Shown here piece after piece: positions 37,001-44,269 of a stretch of DNA of 64,000 bases. The stretch comes from Spirochaetaceae bacterium (lineage in GTDB: Bacteria; Spirochaetota; Leptospiria; Leptospirales; Leptonemataceae): NCBI GenBank assembly GCA_002730875.1, contig PCBI01000010.1, forward strand, positions 124,001-188,000, written 5' to 3'. Each line of letters begins with the position of its first letter. Position 1 is the stretch's first letter. The notes beneath the pieces are model-generated. The model worked only from the letters and a program-made list of their open reading frames with translations. It did not search any database and was not told the DNA's origin. Made by a program: the position numbers and the translations under genes.

Positions 37001-37592
37001 CGGCCAGGCCTGCGGGGCCGGAAAGGAAACCGAGCTGAAGATGCTGGGCCTCACAGCCGAGGAGCGCATACTTTCGCCCAGGAACTTCAAAGCGCCCGCC
37101 GGTGGCACTTACTTCTATGCCAACGGGTTCTATCATACGGCCACGGCCGGAAACTCCACAACGGTTACGAAGGTCTCTTTCGACGGCGAATCGCTGAAGA
37201 AGACCCATCCCGTAGGGGCAGTCAAGGCTCTCAATCATCAGGATGGAAGCCTGCTACTGGCGCATGCAAAGGGAGTTCTGGTTCTGGATGCGGACGATCT
37301 GGAGTCCTCTTCCAGCCTGGATATGACTGTGGACTGGATGGATGGAGACTCCGATCAGGTATTTCTGATGAGTGGTCAGAAGCTACATGTAATCAAGGCC
37401 GGCGACATAGAAAGCTCATTTACGCTTCCAGTGGCCGCGCGACCCGGAAAGTCCGTACATGCGCTGCCCGAAAGTCGACTAATCTACATTGGCAAAGACG
37501 GAATACTCCGTCTAATCGATGAAAAAGGAAAGGTGCTCTGGAAAGAGAATCCCGGCAAATTTGATAGCAGACTGCTTTCGGTTTATTATTGA
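34017..37592 (+). CDS. Giant TPR lipoprotein with C-terminal propeller-like domain
   Basis: From ATG 34017 (MNTRFITALILLSASLWLFNC) the protein has 1191 residues with a lipobox LFN-C. From about residue 45 to 900 it is a nearly continuous array of some 18-20 TPR units (for example GDVPAAIQAFQKAVNFSPQS, YRAVLEYQKALKVDPKSTAA). The last ~250 residues are beta-rich with blade-like repeats (YWIYIALRNKIISMDPSTGE, LIYIGKDGILRLIDEKGKVL), like a PQQ/WD-type propeller. A scaffold for an envelope complex is the likely role. A 16-bp tandem repeat (ATCGGACATGATAA twice, 33911-33940) lies in the upstream region. Confidence 0.82.
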   Translation: MNTRFITALILLSASLWLFNCKTAQRSDAVERETPANVDPAKLSKSRELIRQGNLAVVQKQYKKAQDLAEQSIQVLPLFEGYYLKGLALSRAGEEAQALEAFEKAEELNPTDQQLLLTSGLLYDSMDQPEKAQEKYLKLTQTYPNEPVYWYRAGVGFKNLGELDKAYEYLKRSVSDDFEHIDQAYLQLGDVCLEQKKYEESEKYFALAGKANPKMEEADTGKNASQSARFMDQGNQALEKGDVPAAIQAFQKAVNFSPQSAAPRFLLGKAYLQSGENDKALASTTEGIKLSPDSVSGRIIHATALRKNGKTLQARKVLEVGLEKDPEQIELLNQLGLACRDAGDNKCALVQFEKALKIKPEHYPSRLNAFYTYIDARRYDEAERHLKALEGLKMPEEEKETARTYFKLARFLGTGDKYFEKNEFYRAVLEYQKALKVDPKSTAALNSLGRTELLRRRFGVAEKHYQQALKSDPGNVQAMEGLLRLYSQTGNAVAKRNMQVKLEKLSQSNPEAAVAFGRLYEDDQEWQKARDHYEKLLKRFPEHELVRRRLAYVIYRQALDKNRQNNPNAALQLIAKAESLDKDLPGLANAREIIEDNKKNARYLPELERAEDTYQSGRFARAERMFRDLHAKWPRPAFLVRIADSLIQQGKEQEGFRLLEKAAAENPSSMEVREAMYANFIRAGRADEAEKGFKSIVDSQEDAYYSHYKLGIIHLMEDDPEDAFDSFQTALIYRPDFIPARLARGVALYEQGKQQESEKDFKEALKFDNFGKELARLNLALIDLNANEVGRARKSLEEMVKMYPSFSDPHYHLSYLDYEDGRYTQALNHINKAIELETTVQYHKAKARILEKMPGQRVALEKTYRTLLQDFPALEDEDRKDIRQKLARLSSGESRTLSPMEMPAVEPIKVIRHRDLVIYIEKTRIVAARLGSESPAYVKKFDAPVMDGTQDYWIYIALRNKIISMDPSTGETVDVWEMENVCRLLGADGDLAAVTGQACGAGKETELKMLGLTAEERILSPRNFKAPAGGTYFYANGFYHTATAGNSTTVTKVSFDGESLKKTHPVGAVKALNHQDGSLLLAHAKGVLVLDADDLESSSSLDMTVDWMDGDSDQVFLMSGQKLHVIKAGDIESSFTLPVAARPGKSVHALPESRLIYIGKDGILRLIDEKGKVLWKENPGKFDSRLLSVYY

Positions 37593-37791
37593 CCGAAGGC
37601 GGACGGCAATGATTTACAGAGAGAAATTCAGAAATATCCCTTTTAGGGGTTCTTGCGCGCTTCGGGTAGCTCGCAGGGCAGCAAGAATTGGCATAGTCGA
37701 TGAACTAGAATAATCGATATAGAAGAAAAGAGCAAAAAACATCAGGCATTTCAAACGATGGCCGGCTCGGCCGTCATCAGGGAGAGGAACC

Positions 37792-38295
37792 TTGAAAGAG
37801 ACAGATCAAAAACAAGCACGCTGGCGATACTACATCGACCGATCCTTTCAGAATCAGTTCATTGTGCGATTCTCACTGGTGGTTGTACTGGTGATGGTGT
37901 TTACCATTGGAGCGCTCTGGCTGCTCAAGGAAAACGCCTTTGGGCTGGTACCGGACAATAGCGGCGTTCTCTGGAGTACCGATTCGGCCGAGGCCCTGAG
38001 CTGCACGTATCCGGACGGAAGCGCGGCGGATTTGCCGGCGCCGGTGAAGCCCTACGATGCCTTTGAGCTTTACTGGAAGCCCATTGTATTCACGAGCATC
38101 CTGAACCTGGTCATCATTGTAGTCTTTAGCCTGTTCTATTCCCATAGCATGGCCGGTCCCATCCATAGTATCAAAAATTCACTACGAGAACTGAAAGATG
38201 GAGAACCTGCTCGTCCAATTCGAATTAGGAAGGGCGATCAGTTCCAGGAATTGGCCCAGCTGCTTAATGAGGTCATTGAAAAGAGGGTTAAATAG
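37792..38295 (+). CDS. Two-helix HAMP-domain protein without output domain
   Basis: The start is TTG 37792 after GGGAGAGG. The 167-residue protein has a basic N-terminus, TM1 (24-45), an outside loop of ~50 residues with one Cys, TM2 (98-117) and a HAMP domain (118-165; SMAGPIHSIKNSLRELKDGE, then GDQFQELAQLLNEVIEKR). No kinase, cyclase or methyl-accepting domain follows. It overlaps the HEAT-protein gene by one base. Together with the voltage-sensor-HAMP protein at 5557 it is the second output-less HAMP protein in the window. Confidence 0.75.
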   Translation: MKETDQKQARWRYYIDRSFQNQFIVRFSLVVVLVMVFTIGALWLLKENAFGLVPDNSGVLWSTDSAEALSCTYPDGSAADLPAPVKPYDAFELYWKPIVFTSILNLVIIVVFSLFYSHSMAGPIHSIKNSLRELKDGEPARPIRIRKGDQFQELAQLLNEVIEKRVK

Positions 38296-38963
38296 TGAAG
38301 CAGGTAGTATTTGCATTATTGATTTCGATTTTTGTTCCGGGGCTACTCCAAGCCCAGGAAATCAGTCCCACCTATTTTAACAGGATTACCCTGGATGGAG
38401 TGGATGAGCTGGCCCGGGCCTTGTCCGATCCCGAGATTTCCGTGGAGCAAAAGCGTCTGGCGGTAAACCGCATGGCTGAGCTGGCTCGTCAGTTGCCCGG
38501 ATCCAACGTGGCTCCTTCGCGACTCTACAACCCTCTGCTGGGGGCATTGCGTCCCGAAAAAGATGTCCAGGACCACCATGTGCTGCGCATTGCTATTTGC
38601 GAAGCGTTGCGGAACTTCTCGGACCTGGAAGGCAGCGGTCAGCTGATTGGTCCTCTGGGCCGCGTTGTCAGCGATGCCGATGAGCACGAAGATGTTCGCA
38701 CTGCGGCCGCTCGAACTCTTGCGGATTTTCGCAAAGACAAGTCTGCAGCCGTGGAGGCTTTGATCTCGGCTTTGAACAAAGAGCTGGATCGCGGTCCCAA
38801 TGCGAACAACATCTCCATTACCTCTGCGCTCTGCGTAAGTCTGGGAAGCCTTCGAGATAAGCGAGCTCTGGTGCCTCTGATGAAGGTAGTGCAATCCTCG
38901 TTTCCCAATCAGACCAAGCGAATAGCCAAAACAGCGCTGGAAAGCCTGGACTGGAGAGGCTAG
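38295..38963 (+). CDS. Exported HEAT-repeat protein
   Basis: The GTG start at 38295 shares a base with the upstream stop. The 222-residue protein has a signal peptide (QVVFALLISIFVPGLLQA) followed by alpha-helical HEAT-like repeats (LYNPLLGALRPEKDVQDHHV, LRIAICEALRNFSDLEGSGQ, VRTAAARTLADFRKDKSAAV, ALVPLMKVVQSSFPNQTKRI). A periplasmic scaffold or adaptor is likely. Translational coupling to the HAMP protein suggests they work together. Confidence 0.8.
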   Translation: MKQVVFALLISIFVPGLLQAQEISPTYFNRITLDGVDELARALSDPEISVEQKRLAVNRMAELARQLPGSNVAPSRLYNPLLGALRPEKDVQDHHVLRIAICEALRNFSDLEGSGQLIGPLGRVVSDADEHEDVRTAAARTLADFRKDKSAAVEALISALNKELDRGPNANNISITSALCVSLGSLRDKRALVPLMKVVQSSFPNQTKRIAKTALESLDWRG

Positions 38964-38999
38964 AGACGCTGTAGTCGGAGCGGATCATAGGATTGTCCG

Positions 39000-39274
39000 G
39001 GCAGATAGCCTGGCTGTGTGCAGGAACGGGCCTTTTACAAGGTCCGTTTTTGCTTCGTAACGCGAAGCACCAGGCTCTCGTCCACCGAGCACGCCGTCGT
39101 CGCCTCTCGGCATCCGTGCCTTCGGCGACATTAGCACATCCGTGTGCGTCATCCCTGCTCGCGATCGGCGGAGGCTCAACTGAAAGGCGAGAGTTTGTTA
39201 TGGGCGAAGCGGCGCTTCGCCTCCGGTTTCTGCCCTCCCTGACCACCCACTCGAGCAGATGGATCGCTGCTGGG
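39000..39274. repeat. Hairpin-chain repeat block at the left end of the island
   Basis: This gene-free stretch is a chain of short inverted repeats: GCACA-TCCG-TGTGC (39134-39147), AAGCGGCGCTTCG-type hairpins near 39207-39222, and the CAACTGAAAGGCGAGAGTTTG module near 39178, also found at 20860. TCCCTGACCACCCACTCGAG-like text near 39237 recurs in diverged form near 44283. It borders the core genes on its left. Confidence 0.75.
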
Positions 39275-39401
39275 AATGAGGCAAACCCTGGTCTGGAAAT
39301 AGGTTTCGCCTTCGGCGCTCGATTCGCCTCATAGTCTCTAATCAGCCATAAGGCTAACATCTGAGGCTATCCGGCCCTGCTTAGAAAGAACAAGTGCTGC
39401 G
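39275..39401 (+). repeat. 127-bp cassette-boundary repeat, copy A
   Basis: Starts AATGAGGC and ends near GTGCTGCGC; the outer arms ATGAGGC/GCCTCAT can pair, and GGTTTCGCCTTCGGCGC lies inside. A diverged copy is at 42232-42359. Each copy directly follows a hairpin chain and directly precedes a short plus-strand gene. Confidence 0.75.
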
Positions 39402-39452
39402 CTCAATAATACAAGAGGACTTGGTGCGGATCGGTGGCTGCCGGAGCGAGGT

Positions 39453-39746
39453 TTGCTCGCGGAAATGAAGGTAGTTGATAATGACTGGGAACTTGTTCAG
39501 CTACATGAATTGTTTCATCAGCGTGATGCTATGATCGAACGGGCAAAAATCAGGGGGTGCTATCGGGATGGAAGGGGAAACGGCCATCTTGTCTCCGACT
39601 ACCTCGAGACAATTGGTTGTTATTATGGAATCCGAGAAAACTGCGCGGATCCCAATGGTGAGTACGATGACGGCGAGCACGCTTACTTACCAGAATGCGA
39701 ATATCAGGGAAGATGGGAGTTCTGCGCGAAATGCAATGTGGTCTGA
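39453..39746 (+). CDS. Unknown 97-residue protein
   Basis: A small soluble protein, acidic, with six cysteines, four of them near the C-terminus (CYYGIRENCADPNGEYDDGE, CEYQGRWEFCAKC). This hints at metal binding or disulfides. No signal peptide. The ATG at 39465 is an alternative start. Family not recognised; it lies right after boundary repeat A. Confidence 0.5.
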   Translation: MLAEMKVVDNDWELVQLHELFHQRDAMIERAKIRGCYRDGRGNGHLVSDYLETIGCYYGIRENCADPNGEYDDGEHAYLPECEYQGRWEFCAKCNVV

Positions 39747-39769
39747 GATCAGGGAGTCACTATTTAGCT

Positions 39770-40438
39770 ATGTCAATACTAATTTGTATTACCTGCTACA
39801 ATTGGTATTGCAATAGAGATACGACTCCTGGTATTCACAGGAGCGTGGCCAAAGTCCTGCAGGACGACATTTCTGCGAAGCGGCCGGCCCCCTGGACCTC
39901 TTTGAACACCGGTGAATTGCAAGTGCGGAAGGAAATCGAGAACGAAGAAGAAATGCGGATTCACTTTGGACCGGACCCGTACCTTAAGCGCACCTATTTG
40001 GAGCCTTTCCACAAGAGCCTCAAGGACCGCACTTTTTGGGTAGACAAGATCATAATCTACCACTGGGCGGATTTCAAAGACAATCAGAATGGTGACCAGT
40101 TGAGCTATATAGTGCGGCAAAGACTGATTCTCACGTTTTTCTTATTCGAGGGGAGAGTCCAATCAAGCTTTATTCATCATGCCGTCCGTGACTCTAATGA
40201 CCGGCGCCTAATCATTGAAGGAAAGCTGTCTGACAGACCATTCTCCAGGAATAAGAGCTATCCGGACATTGACCTGGACATCAAACGCTATTGGCAACAG
40301 TGGCCTCTTGAGGCCCGGTGTGGAGCAGTGCCGCATTTGCTTTCGGAATCAGACTGGCAGGAGCTGGAGAGAAGGAAACGGGCTGGGGAGCTGCCAGGTT
40401 GCTATGATCCCTATCGCGAATTCGCACCTCAACATTAG
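39770..40438 (+). CDS. Unknown lipoprotein-like protein
   Basis: Taken from ATG 39770 (MSILICITCYNWYCN), giving 222 residues with a short hydrophobic start and a Cys that could be lipidated; the longer frame to 39695 overlaps the previous gene. The body is a mixed alpha/beta domain (YLEPFHKSLKDRTFWVDKII, GDQLSYIVRQRLILTFFLF, DIDLDIKRYWQQWPLEARC). No family recognised. Codon use looks like the other island genes. Confidence 0.55.
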   Translation: MSILICITCYNWYCNRDTTPGIHRSVAKVLQDDISAKRPAPWTSLNTGELQVRKEIENEEEMRIHFGPDPYLKRTYLEPFHKSLKDRTFWVDKIIIYHWADFKDNQNGDQLSYIVRQRLILTFFLFEGRVQSSFIHHAVRDSNDRRLIIEGKLSDRPFSRNKSYPDIDLDIKRYWQQWPLEARCGAVPHLLSESDWQELERRKRAGELPGCYDPYREFAPQH

Positions 40439-40604
40439 TAATTTGGCAATATGAATACACGGTACCGTCGAAAAACTCCTCTGCTCTCGTGCAGGATTAG
40501 CCCCGGTCTACGCAATATCCTCTCTTGCTCTCTCGCGGAACAGATAGGCATCCAGGAAAACCTTCACGGATCTCTTTTTCATATCCAGCAGCTCCTGGTC
40601 CGTC

Positions 40605-40833
40605 GCTTCGCGCCCGTCGGATCTCGCCTCGCCGCCTCCCGACCTCCATGTCTCCGGCGGCATTTTTGGGCAAGGATGCCCTTATGCAGCGAAGCGCAGG
40701 AGGCGCGAGAGCTGCGAGAACATCCTTGTTCGGCATCCACGGCACCCGCGACACTTGGTCCCTTTCGAACATCCATGGTCTCCGGGACACTGCCACATCC
40801 TTGTGGGGCGTCCCTCCGTCGACATCGTTGATG
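40605..40833. repeat. Hairpin-chain repeat inserted in XRE gene (second insertion)
   Basis: Contains GGGCA-AGGA-TGCCC (40668-40681), GAACA-TCCT-TGTTC (40718-40731) and CCACA-TCCT-TGTGG (40793-40806). The right edge forms GACAT-CGTT-GATGTC with host codons, placing the junction close to the codons for KADI. Confidence 0.75.
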
Positions 40834-41026
40834 TCTGCCTTGAGCGAATTATCCTCGGATCCTCCGAGTAGATAGTCTGTCGTGACCCTAAGGGCGTCGG
40901 GCATGGCGCGAAGCTTGTGGGCAGATGGCCGGGACTCGCCTCTTTCGTAGCGGCCAATATGATTGTAGTTCAAATCCACAAGATTTCCCAGAGCTTCCTG
41001 GGATAAATCTTTCGCCAGCCCTTCTC

Positions 41027-41125
41027 GCACATCGTGTGCTCCAGGGCACTCGGCCTCGTCTGCTCTCGCCCTCCGTGGCTCCGCAGACATTAGAACATCC
41101 ATGTTCGTCATCCATGGCCAGCGCA
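41027..41125. repeat. Hairpin-chain repeat inserted in XRE gene (first insertion)
   Basis: A short block with GCACA-TCG-TGTGC (near 41027-41041) and GAACA-TCCA-TGTTC (41093-41106), separating the codons for PRRLKQL from those for LAKDLSQ. Confidence 0.75.
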
Positions 41126-41307
41126 CTCAGCTGTTTGAGCCTGCGCGGGAAGGGATCTTCCTGCGTTTGAGAGGCAGATTTCCTGTCTTTATCAGCCATT
41201 ATCAAATGCAGATGTCGGCGTAGGCCGGGAAGCTGTACCCAGAAAATGATGGACTCAAGGTATTTGGTTCCTCAGAATAGGAGGGTAATCTGGCATGGAT
41301 TCAGCGT

Positions 41308-41598
41308 ATGAACCGGGAAGACACAATACGGATATTGGCTCAACACCTTCAAGAGTGTCAGGAAAGATACGGAATCAATAAACTCTGGTTGTTCGGCTCC
41401 GCGGCGCGAGGTGAAGCCGGGCCAGAAAGCGATGTGGATATACTCGTAGAGTTTGATGGTCCGGCGGACTCCCGACGATACTTCGGATTGCAATTCTTTC
41501 TGGAGGATTTGCTTCGACGGCCTGTGGACCTGGTGACAACAAAGGCCCTGCGACCGGAGCTTCAGGCGCGAGTTGAGAAGGAAAGAATAAGTGTCTGA
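41308..41598 (+). CDS. mntA: MntA-type minimal nucleotidyltransferase (antitoxin)
   Basis: The protein has 96 residues. The nucleotidyltransferase motif LWLFGSAARGEAGPESDVDI (GSxxRG then DxD) is intact. MntA antitoxins add AMP to a tyrosine of their HEPN partner and so inactivate it. The gene overlaps the HEPN gene by 8 bases, the normal order and coupling for this pair. Ribosome site unclear; GGAGGG lies 25 bases upstream. Confidence 0.88.
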   Translation: MNREDTIRILAQHLQECQERYGINKLWLFGSAARGEAGPESDVDILVEFDGPADSRRYFGLQFFLEDLLRRPVDLVTTKALRPELQARVEKERISV

Positions 41599-41941
41599 CC
41601 ATTCTCGGGATTGGGGCTTCTATGTTCGCGACATGCTTGGTTTTGCAGGGCGCGTCCTCGAATATACCGGGGGTCTCAATCGGGACTCTTTTGTCCAAAA
41701 CCAGCTGGTATATGACGCGACCGTTCGGAATATTGAGCTAATAGGTGAGGCCGCTACTCATATCCCTGCGGAGGTGAGATCGGACCATGACAAGGTTCAA
41801 TGGAGAGCGATCATTGCCACCCGAAATAAGCTCATCCATGGATATCTTGGCCTTGACGATGATGTGATTTGGAGTATCATCTGCGATGACATCCCAGATC
41901 TTGTGGATGAGTTGAAGCGAATTCTGGATGGGCTGGATTAG
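41591..41941 (+). CDS. hepT: HepT-like HEPN toxin
   Basis: The GTG start at 41591 gives 116 residues. The HEPN RNase motif Rx4HxY is present as RNKLIHGYLGLDDDV (Arg, four residues, His, then Tyr). The preceding helices (YDATVRNIELIGEAATHIP) fit the DUF86 family. With MntA it forms a type VII toxin-antitoxin pair: the toxin cleaves RNA unless AMPylated. The C-terminus (DDIPDLVDELKRILDGLD) is complete, so the pair looks functional, unlike the other toxin genes in this island. Confidence 0.9.
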   Translation: MSDHSRDWGFYVRDMLGFAGRVLEYTGGLNRDSFVQNQLVYDATVRNIELIGEAATHIPAEVRSDHDKVQWRAIIATRNKLIHGYLGLDDDVIWSIICDDIPDLVDELKRILDGLD

Positions 41942-41959
41942 TGTGCCTGAAACTGCTTC

Positions 41960-42231
41960 GTAGCGTGGACACTCTCGGACTCGTCGGCTCTCGCCTCGCC
42001 GCCTCCCGACCTCCGTAGTCGCTCTCGGCCTTCGTGGGTCGCTCCTGGACTCGTCTGCTCTCACCTCGCCGCCTCCCGACCTCCGTGTCTCCGGCGGCAT
42101 TAGAACATCCGTGTTCGTCATCCTGTCTTCCGTGACACTTTTGGCCATGGAGGGCCTTATGCAGCGGAGCGCAGGAGGTGCGAGAGCTGCGGGACTTCCT
42201 GTCCGGCGGCTGCGCTGGTGGGGGAGGTGCC
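41960..42231. repeat. Hairpin-chain repeat block after hepT
   Basis: Contains two copies of a CTCGCCGCCTCCCGACCTCC segment (near 41993 and 42066), GTCGCTCTCGGCCTTCGTGG, GAACA-TCCG-TGTTC (42103-42116), GGCC-ATGGA-GGGCC (42144 onward) and the AGCGGAGCGCAGGAGGTGCG module (42164 onward). The 42090-42205 part is nearly identical to 44490-44605. Confidence 0.8.
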
Positions 42232-42359
42232 AATGAGGCGTAGCATGGTCCGCAGCCTGGTTTCGCCTGCGGCGCCTCGGTGCGTCTTATGGTAATCATT
42301 CAGATTTAAGGCGAACCTCTGAAGCTATCTGGCACTGCTCAGAAAGAATAAGGGCTGCG
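42232..42359 (+). repeat. 127-bp cassette-boundary repeat, copy B
   Basis: A diverged copy of 39275-39401, sharing AATGAGGC, GGTTTCGCCT-G-CGGCGC, CTGAAGCTATC, CTCAGAAAGAA and the GCTGCG end. It directly precedes the next small gene. Confidence 0.75.
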
Positions 42360-42407
42360 TGCCGGGGCTTGTTTACATGTGGAACAAAAATTGTGAGCAG
42401 CTGGGCC

Positions 42408-42596
42408 ATGAACAAAATACAGCGTAAAGACCTCCGCCCACAGGTTGATCGCTACGTTGGGGCAGCAAAGCTCAGGAAGGAGTTTATGCCCTCTCGTCCA
42501 TTGCTAAATGAGGTGCGGAGTATGCGGCCCAATTATCCATCCAACCAGCAGAGATGGGAATATGATATAAGAAGCATTATTCAGTTAGCAGACTGA
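42408..42596 (+). CDS. Possible small protein, 62 residues
   Basis: From ATG 42408 the frame reads MNKIQRKDLRPQVDRYVGAA, then a basic stretch and RWEYDIRSIIQLAD. The stop overlaps a possible ATG of the next frame. No family, no signal peptide and a weak ribosome site; the longer frame from 42369 starts in repeat-like DNA. It may be a real small gene or a remnant. Confidence 0.3.
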   Translation: MNKIQRKDLRPQVDRYVGAAKLRKEFMPSRPLLNEVRSMRPNYPSNQQRWEYDIRSIIQLAD

Positions 42597-42616
42597 TGAG
42601 CTTTGGAGCCGGGATT

Positions 42617-43213
42617 ATGACGAATAAGCACTACAGGAAACAGTGGCTATCCTTGCTATGCTCGAGTATCTTGCTGGGTTGCTTTCATACGACTACCAAA
42701 TTCGAATCTGAATGGCAGGGAACGTTTGATTGCCGTGTTGCGAATAATATTTTTCCGACGAGTGAAACGACTTTTAATCAGATTAGAAGCAAGGTGGCAG
42801 AAGATCAAAGCCTCGCAAATTGTACGATGGTAATCGCCAGAGCAGGGGGCAAAGAATTTCGCTTTCTGAAAAGAACGGGAAGCAACGAAGTAGAGTTCCT
42901 TATGTTTGGGCCGGCTGGCCAAAGCGAAGGATTGAGACTGAATCTGGCTTCTGATCTCGCAGAGCAGATTCGGAATCGTTTTTCCCGCTATCCAGCTGAA
43001 CAAGAGGCGCACACCGAAACAGGTAGGCAGCGCATTGCCCGCTGGTACACATTGTCGCGGCTTGGGCAATGCCAACTGGTCGAAATGTGGATTAGAGATG
43101 GTAGACCGGTAAGGGAGTTTTACAGTGCTTCCGCAGAACAATGCAAGCCTTCGCAGGCGTTTCTGGATTGGATTACATACCTGAAGGAAAAGGGGCATTT
43201 GGTGCCAGAATAG
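42617..43213 (+). CDS. Unknown lipoprotein
   Basis: The ATG at 42617 has GGAG 9-10 bases upstream and gives 198 residues with a signal (WLSLLCSSILLGC) and lipobox LLG-C. The mature part has several Cys (TFDCRVANN, ANCTMVIARAGG, LGQCQLVEMW, AEQCKPSQAF) and mixed secondary structure. No family recognised. It resembles the other single lipoprotein genes of this island in size and design. Confidence 0.65.
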   Translation: MTNKHYRKQWLSLLCSSILLGCFHTTTKFESEWQGTFDCRVANNIFPTSETTFNQIRSKVAEDQSLANCTMVIARAGGKEFRFLKRTGSNEVEFLMFGPAGQSEGLRLNLASDLAEQIRNRFSRYPAEQEAHTETGRQRIARWYTLSRLGQCQLVEMWIRDGRPVREFYSASAEQCKPSQAFLDWITYLKEKGHLVPE

Positions 43214-43222
43214 CGGTAGATT

Positions 43223-43498
43223 CTAGCATACGTGGTCTGAGCGTTTCTTACACCAGTCACGTTGTAATCCCGCTCTCGTTCCTCGCCGCAATGCAATATC
43301 CTCCCTGACTCTCTCGCGAAACAAGTATGCTTCCAGAAAATCCTTCACAGACCGCTTCTTGTCTTCCGGAAGCTTCTGGACCCGGCGAAACATATCCAGT
43401 AGCTCCTGAGCCTCAATATCTGCGCGCAAAGAGTTATCTTCAGATCCCCCGAGAAGGTAATCTGTAGTAACCCCAGGGCATCGGGAAGCGCGGAGTTT
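43223..43498 (-). pseudogene. C-terminal fragment of a second XRE regulator
   Basis: Reading VTTDYLLGGSEDNSLRADIE, then AQELLDMFRRVQKLPEDKKR and SVKDFLEAYLFRERVREDIA, this matches the tail of the broken regulator at 40508-41199 but keeps the segment missing there. The HTH itself is gone; upstream (43515-43558) is an inverted repeat, CCGGTTCG...CGAACCCGG. Beyond EDIA the frame runs on for 23 residues to a new stop at 43223. Confidence 0.65.
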
Positions 43499-43514
43499 TT
43501 TCGACTGCGGCGCT

Positions 43515-43558
43515 CCGGTTCGGGTAACGCCGCCGCCACGGATGTTATGCGAACCCGG
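43515..43558. repeat. CCGGTTCG inverted repeat, copy 1
   Basis: Arms CCGGTTCG-GGTAAC and GTTATG-CGAACCCGG close a ~16-base loop. A related element is at 44787-44829, again next to an XRE fragment. Confidence 0.6.
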
Positions 43559-43613
43559 CGAATGAACCATTGCAGAAATTTGACAGAGAGTCTCGGGTGA
43601 TAAGATCCGGCTC

Positions 43614-44066
43614 ATGAAACAGGGTTTGAGGCTATATATGGATTGCTGCTGCTTGAATCGTCCGTTTGATCATTCCAGTCATCCAACTGTTCGCGCAGAA
43701 TCCACGGCTGTACGTTCTATCCTGTTGGCTATCTCGGAACAACACTGGATACTTGTATCGGGCACGGTTCTGCGTTATGAGATTCTGCAGAACCCATCCG
43801 AGGAACGCCGGCGGAGAGTTCTTTCTCTGGAAGGATTGAGTACGGAATGGATTGCTCTGGATCCTGAAATAGAGGCCCGTGGTAGAGAGTTACACAGGTC
43901 CGGAATAACGGCAACCGATGCCCTTCATTTGGCTTCAGCCGAGAAAGCAAGAGTTGACATTTTTCTGACCACTGACTAAAAATTACTAAGAGCGGCCAAT
44001 CGTCACAGTTTCCCGTTCCAGGCCATGAATCCGTTAGAGTTTCAGGCCGGAGGTGTAGAACCATGA
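43614..44066 (+). pseudogene. PIN-domain toxin gene with in-frame stop
   Basis: The frame 43614-43979 encodes 121 residues of a PIN RNase: LYMDCCCLNRPFDHSSHPTV, VSGTVLRYEILQNP and TATDALHLASAEKARVDIFL, ending TTD. After the TAA (43977-43979) the same frame continues KLLRAANRHSFPFQAMNPLE and ends at 44064-44066, overlapping the next start by ATGA. Normal members read TTDDxLLRxA here, so a single nonsense codon has removed the last 28 residues, including the last strand and helix. The truncated protein is probably inactive unless the stop is read through. Confidence 0.8.
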
Positions 44067-44257
44067 GTGAAATGTCCAGAGAACAGATTTATCAGGAAGG
44101 TCTGGCTGCCCTTCGGGAACGGCTCGGAGTGGATGGCATGATTACATTTCTCCAGGGGCTCGGTGGCGACAAAGGCAACTGGACGGAAGAACGTCACGAA
44201 ATTCTTGGAAAGAAGACCATGGATGAACTGCTCGAAGAAATGAAGCAGCCGAAGTAA
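44063..44257 (+). CDS. Small PIN-associated protein
   Basis: The protein has 64 residues (MSEMSREQIYQEGLAALRER ... WTEERHEILGKKTMDELLEE). Proteins of this pattern (REQIYxxGLxALxERLG...RHExL) are often encoded next to PIN-domain genes. Its ATG overlaps the original stop of the PIN gene. It is intact while its partner is broken, as expected if it is an antitoxin or is retained harmlessly. Antitoxin role inferred from context. Confidence 0.65.
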   Translation: MSEMSREQIYQEGLAALRERLGVDGMITFLQGLGGDKGNWTEERHEILGKKTMDELLEEMKQPK

Positions 44258-44269
44258 TCTCTTAACCCG

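Larger units (their letters stand above)
40508..41199 (-). pseudogene. XRE-family regulator gene broken by two repeat blocks
   Basis: Three pieces of one Cro/C1-type regulator can be read in order on the minus strand. The N-terminus is MADKDRKSASQTQEDPFPRR (41199 downward), the HTH is LAKDLSQEALGNLVDLNYNH with IGRYERGESRPSAHKLRAM and VTTDYLLGGSEDNSLKADI, and the C-terminus is DQELLDM-KKRSVKVFLDAYL-FRERAREDIA with stop at 40508-40510. Repeat DNA sits between pieces 1 and 2 (~41030-41120) and between pieces 2 and 3 (~40605-40830), and the frame changes at each. Compared with the fragment at 43223 the C-terminal piece also lacks about ten residues after LLDM. Confidence 0.75.

Noticed and set aside
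41093..41106. GAACATCCATGTTC as a LexA (SOS) box
   Set aside because: The Gram-positive-type box needs four bases between GAAC and GTTC; here there are six, and other copies have different arms, so no single protein would bind all.
40497..41126. Minus-strand frame of 209 codons as an intact regulator
   Set aside because: Only its middle is regulator sequence; both ends are translated repeat DNA and the true C-terminus is in another frame.
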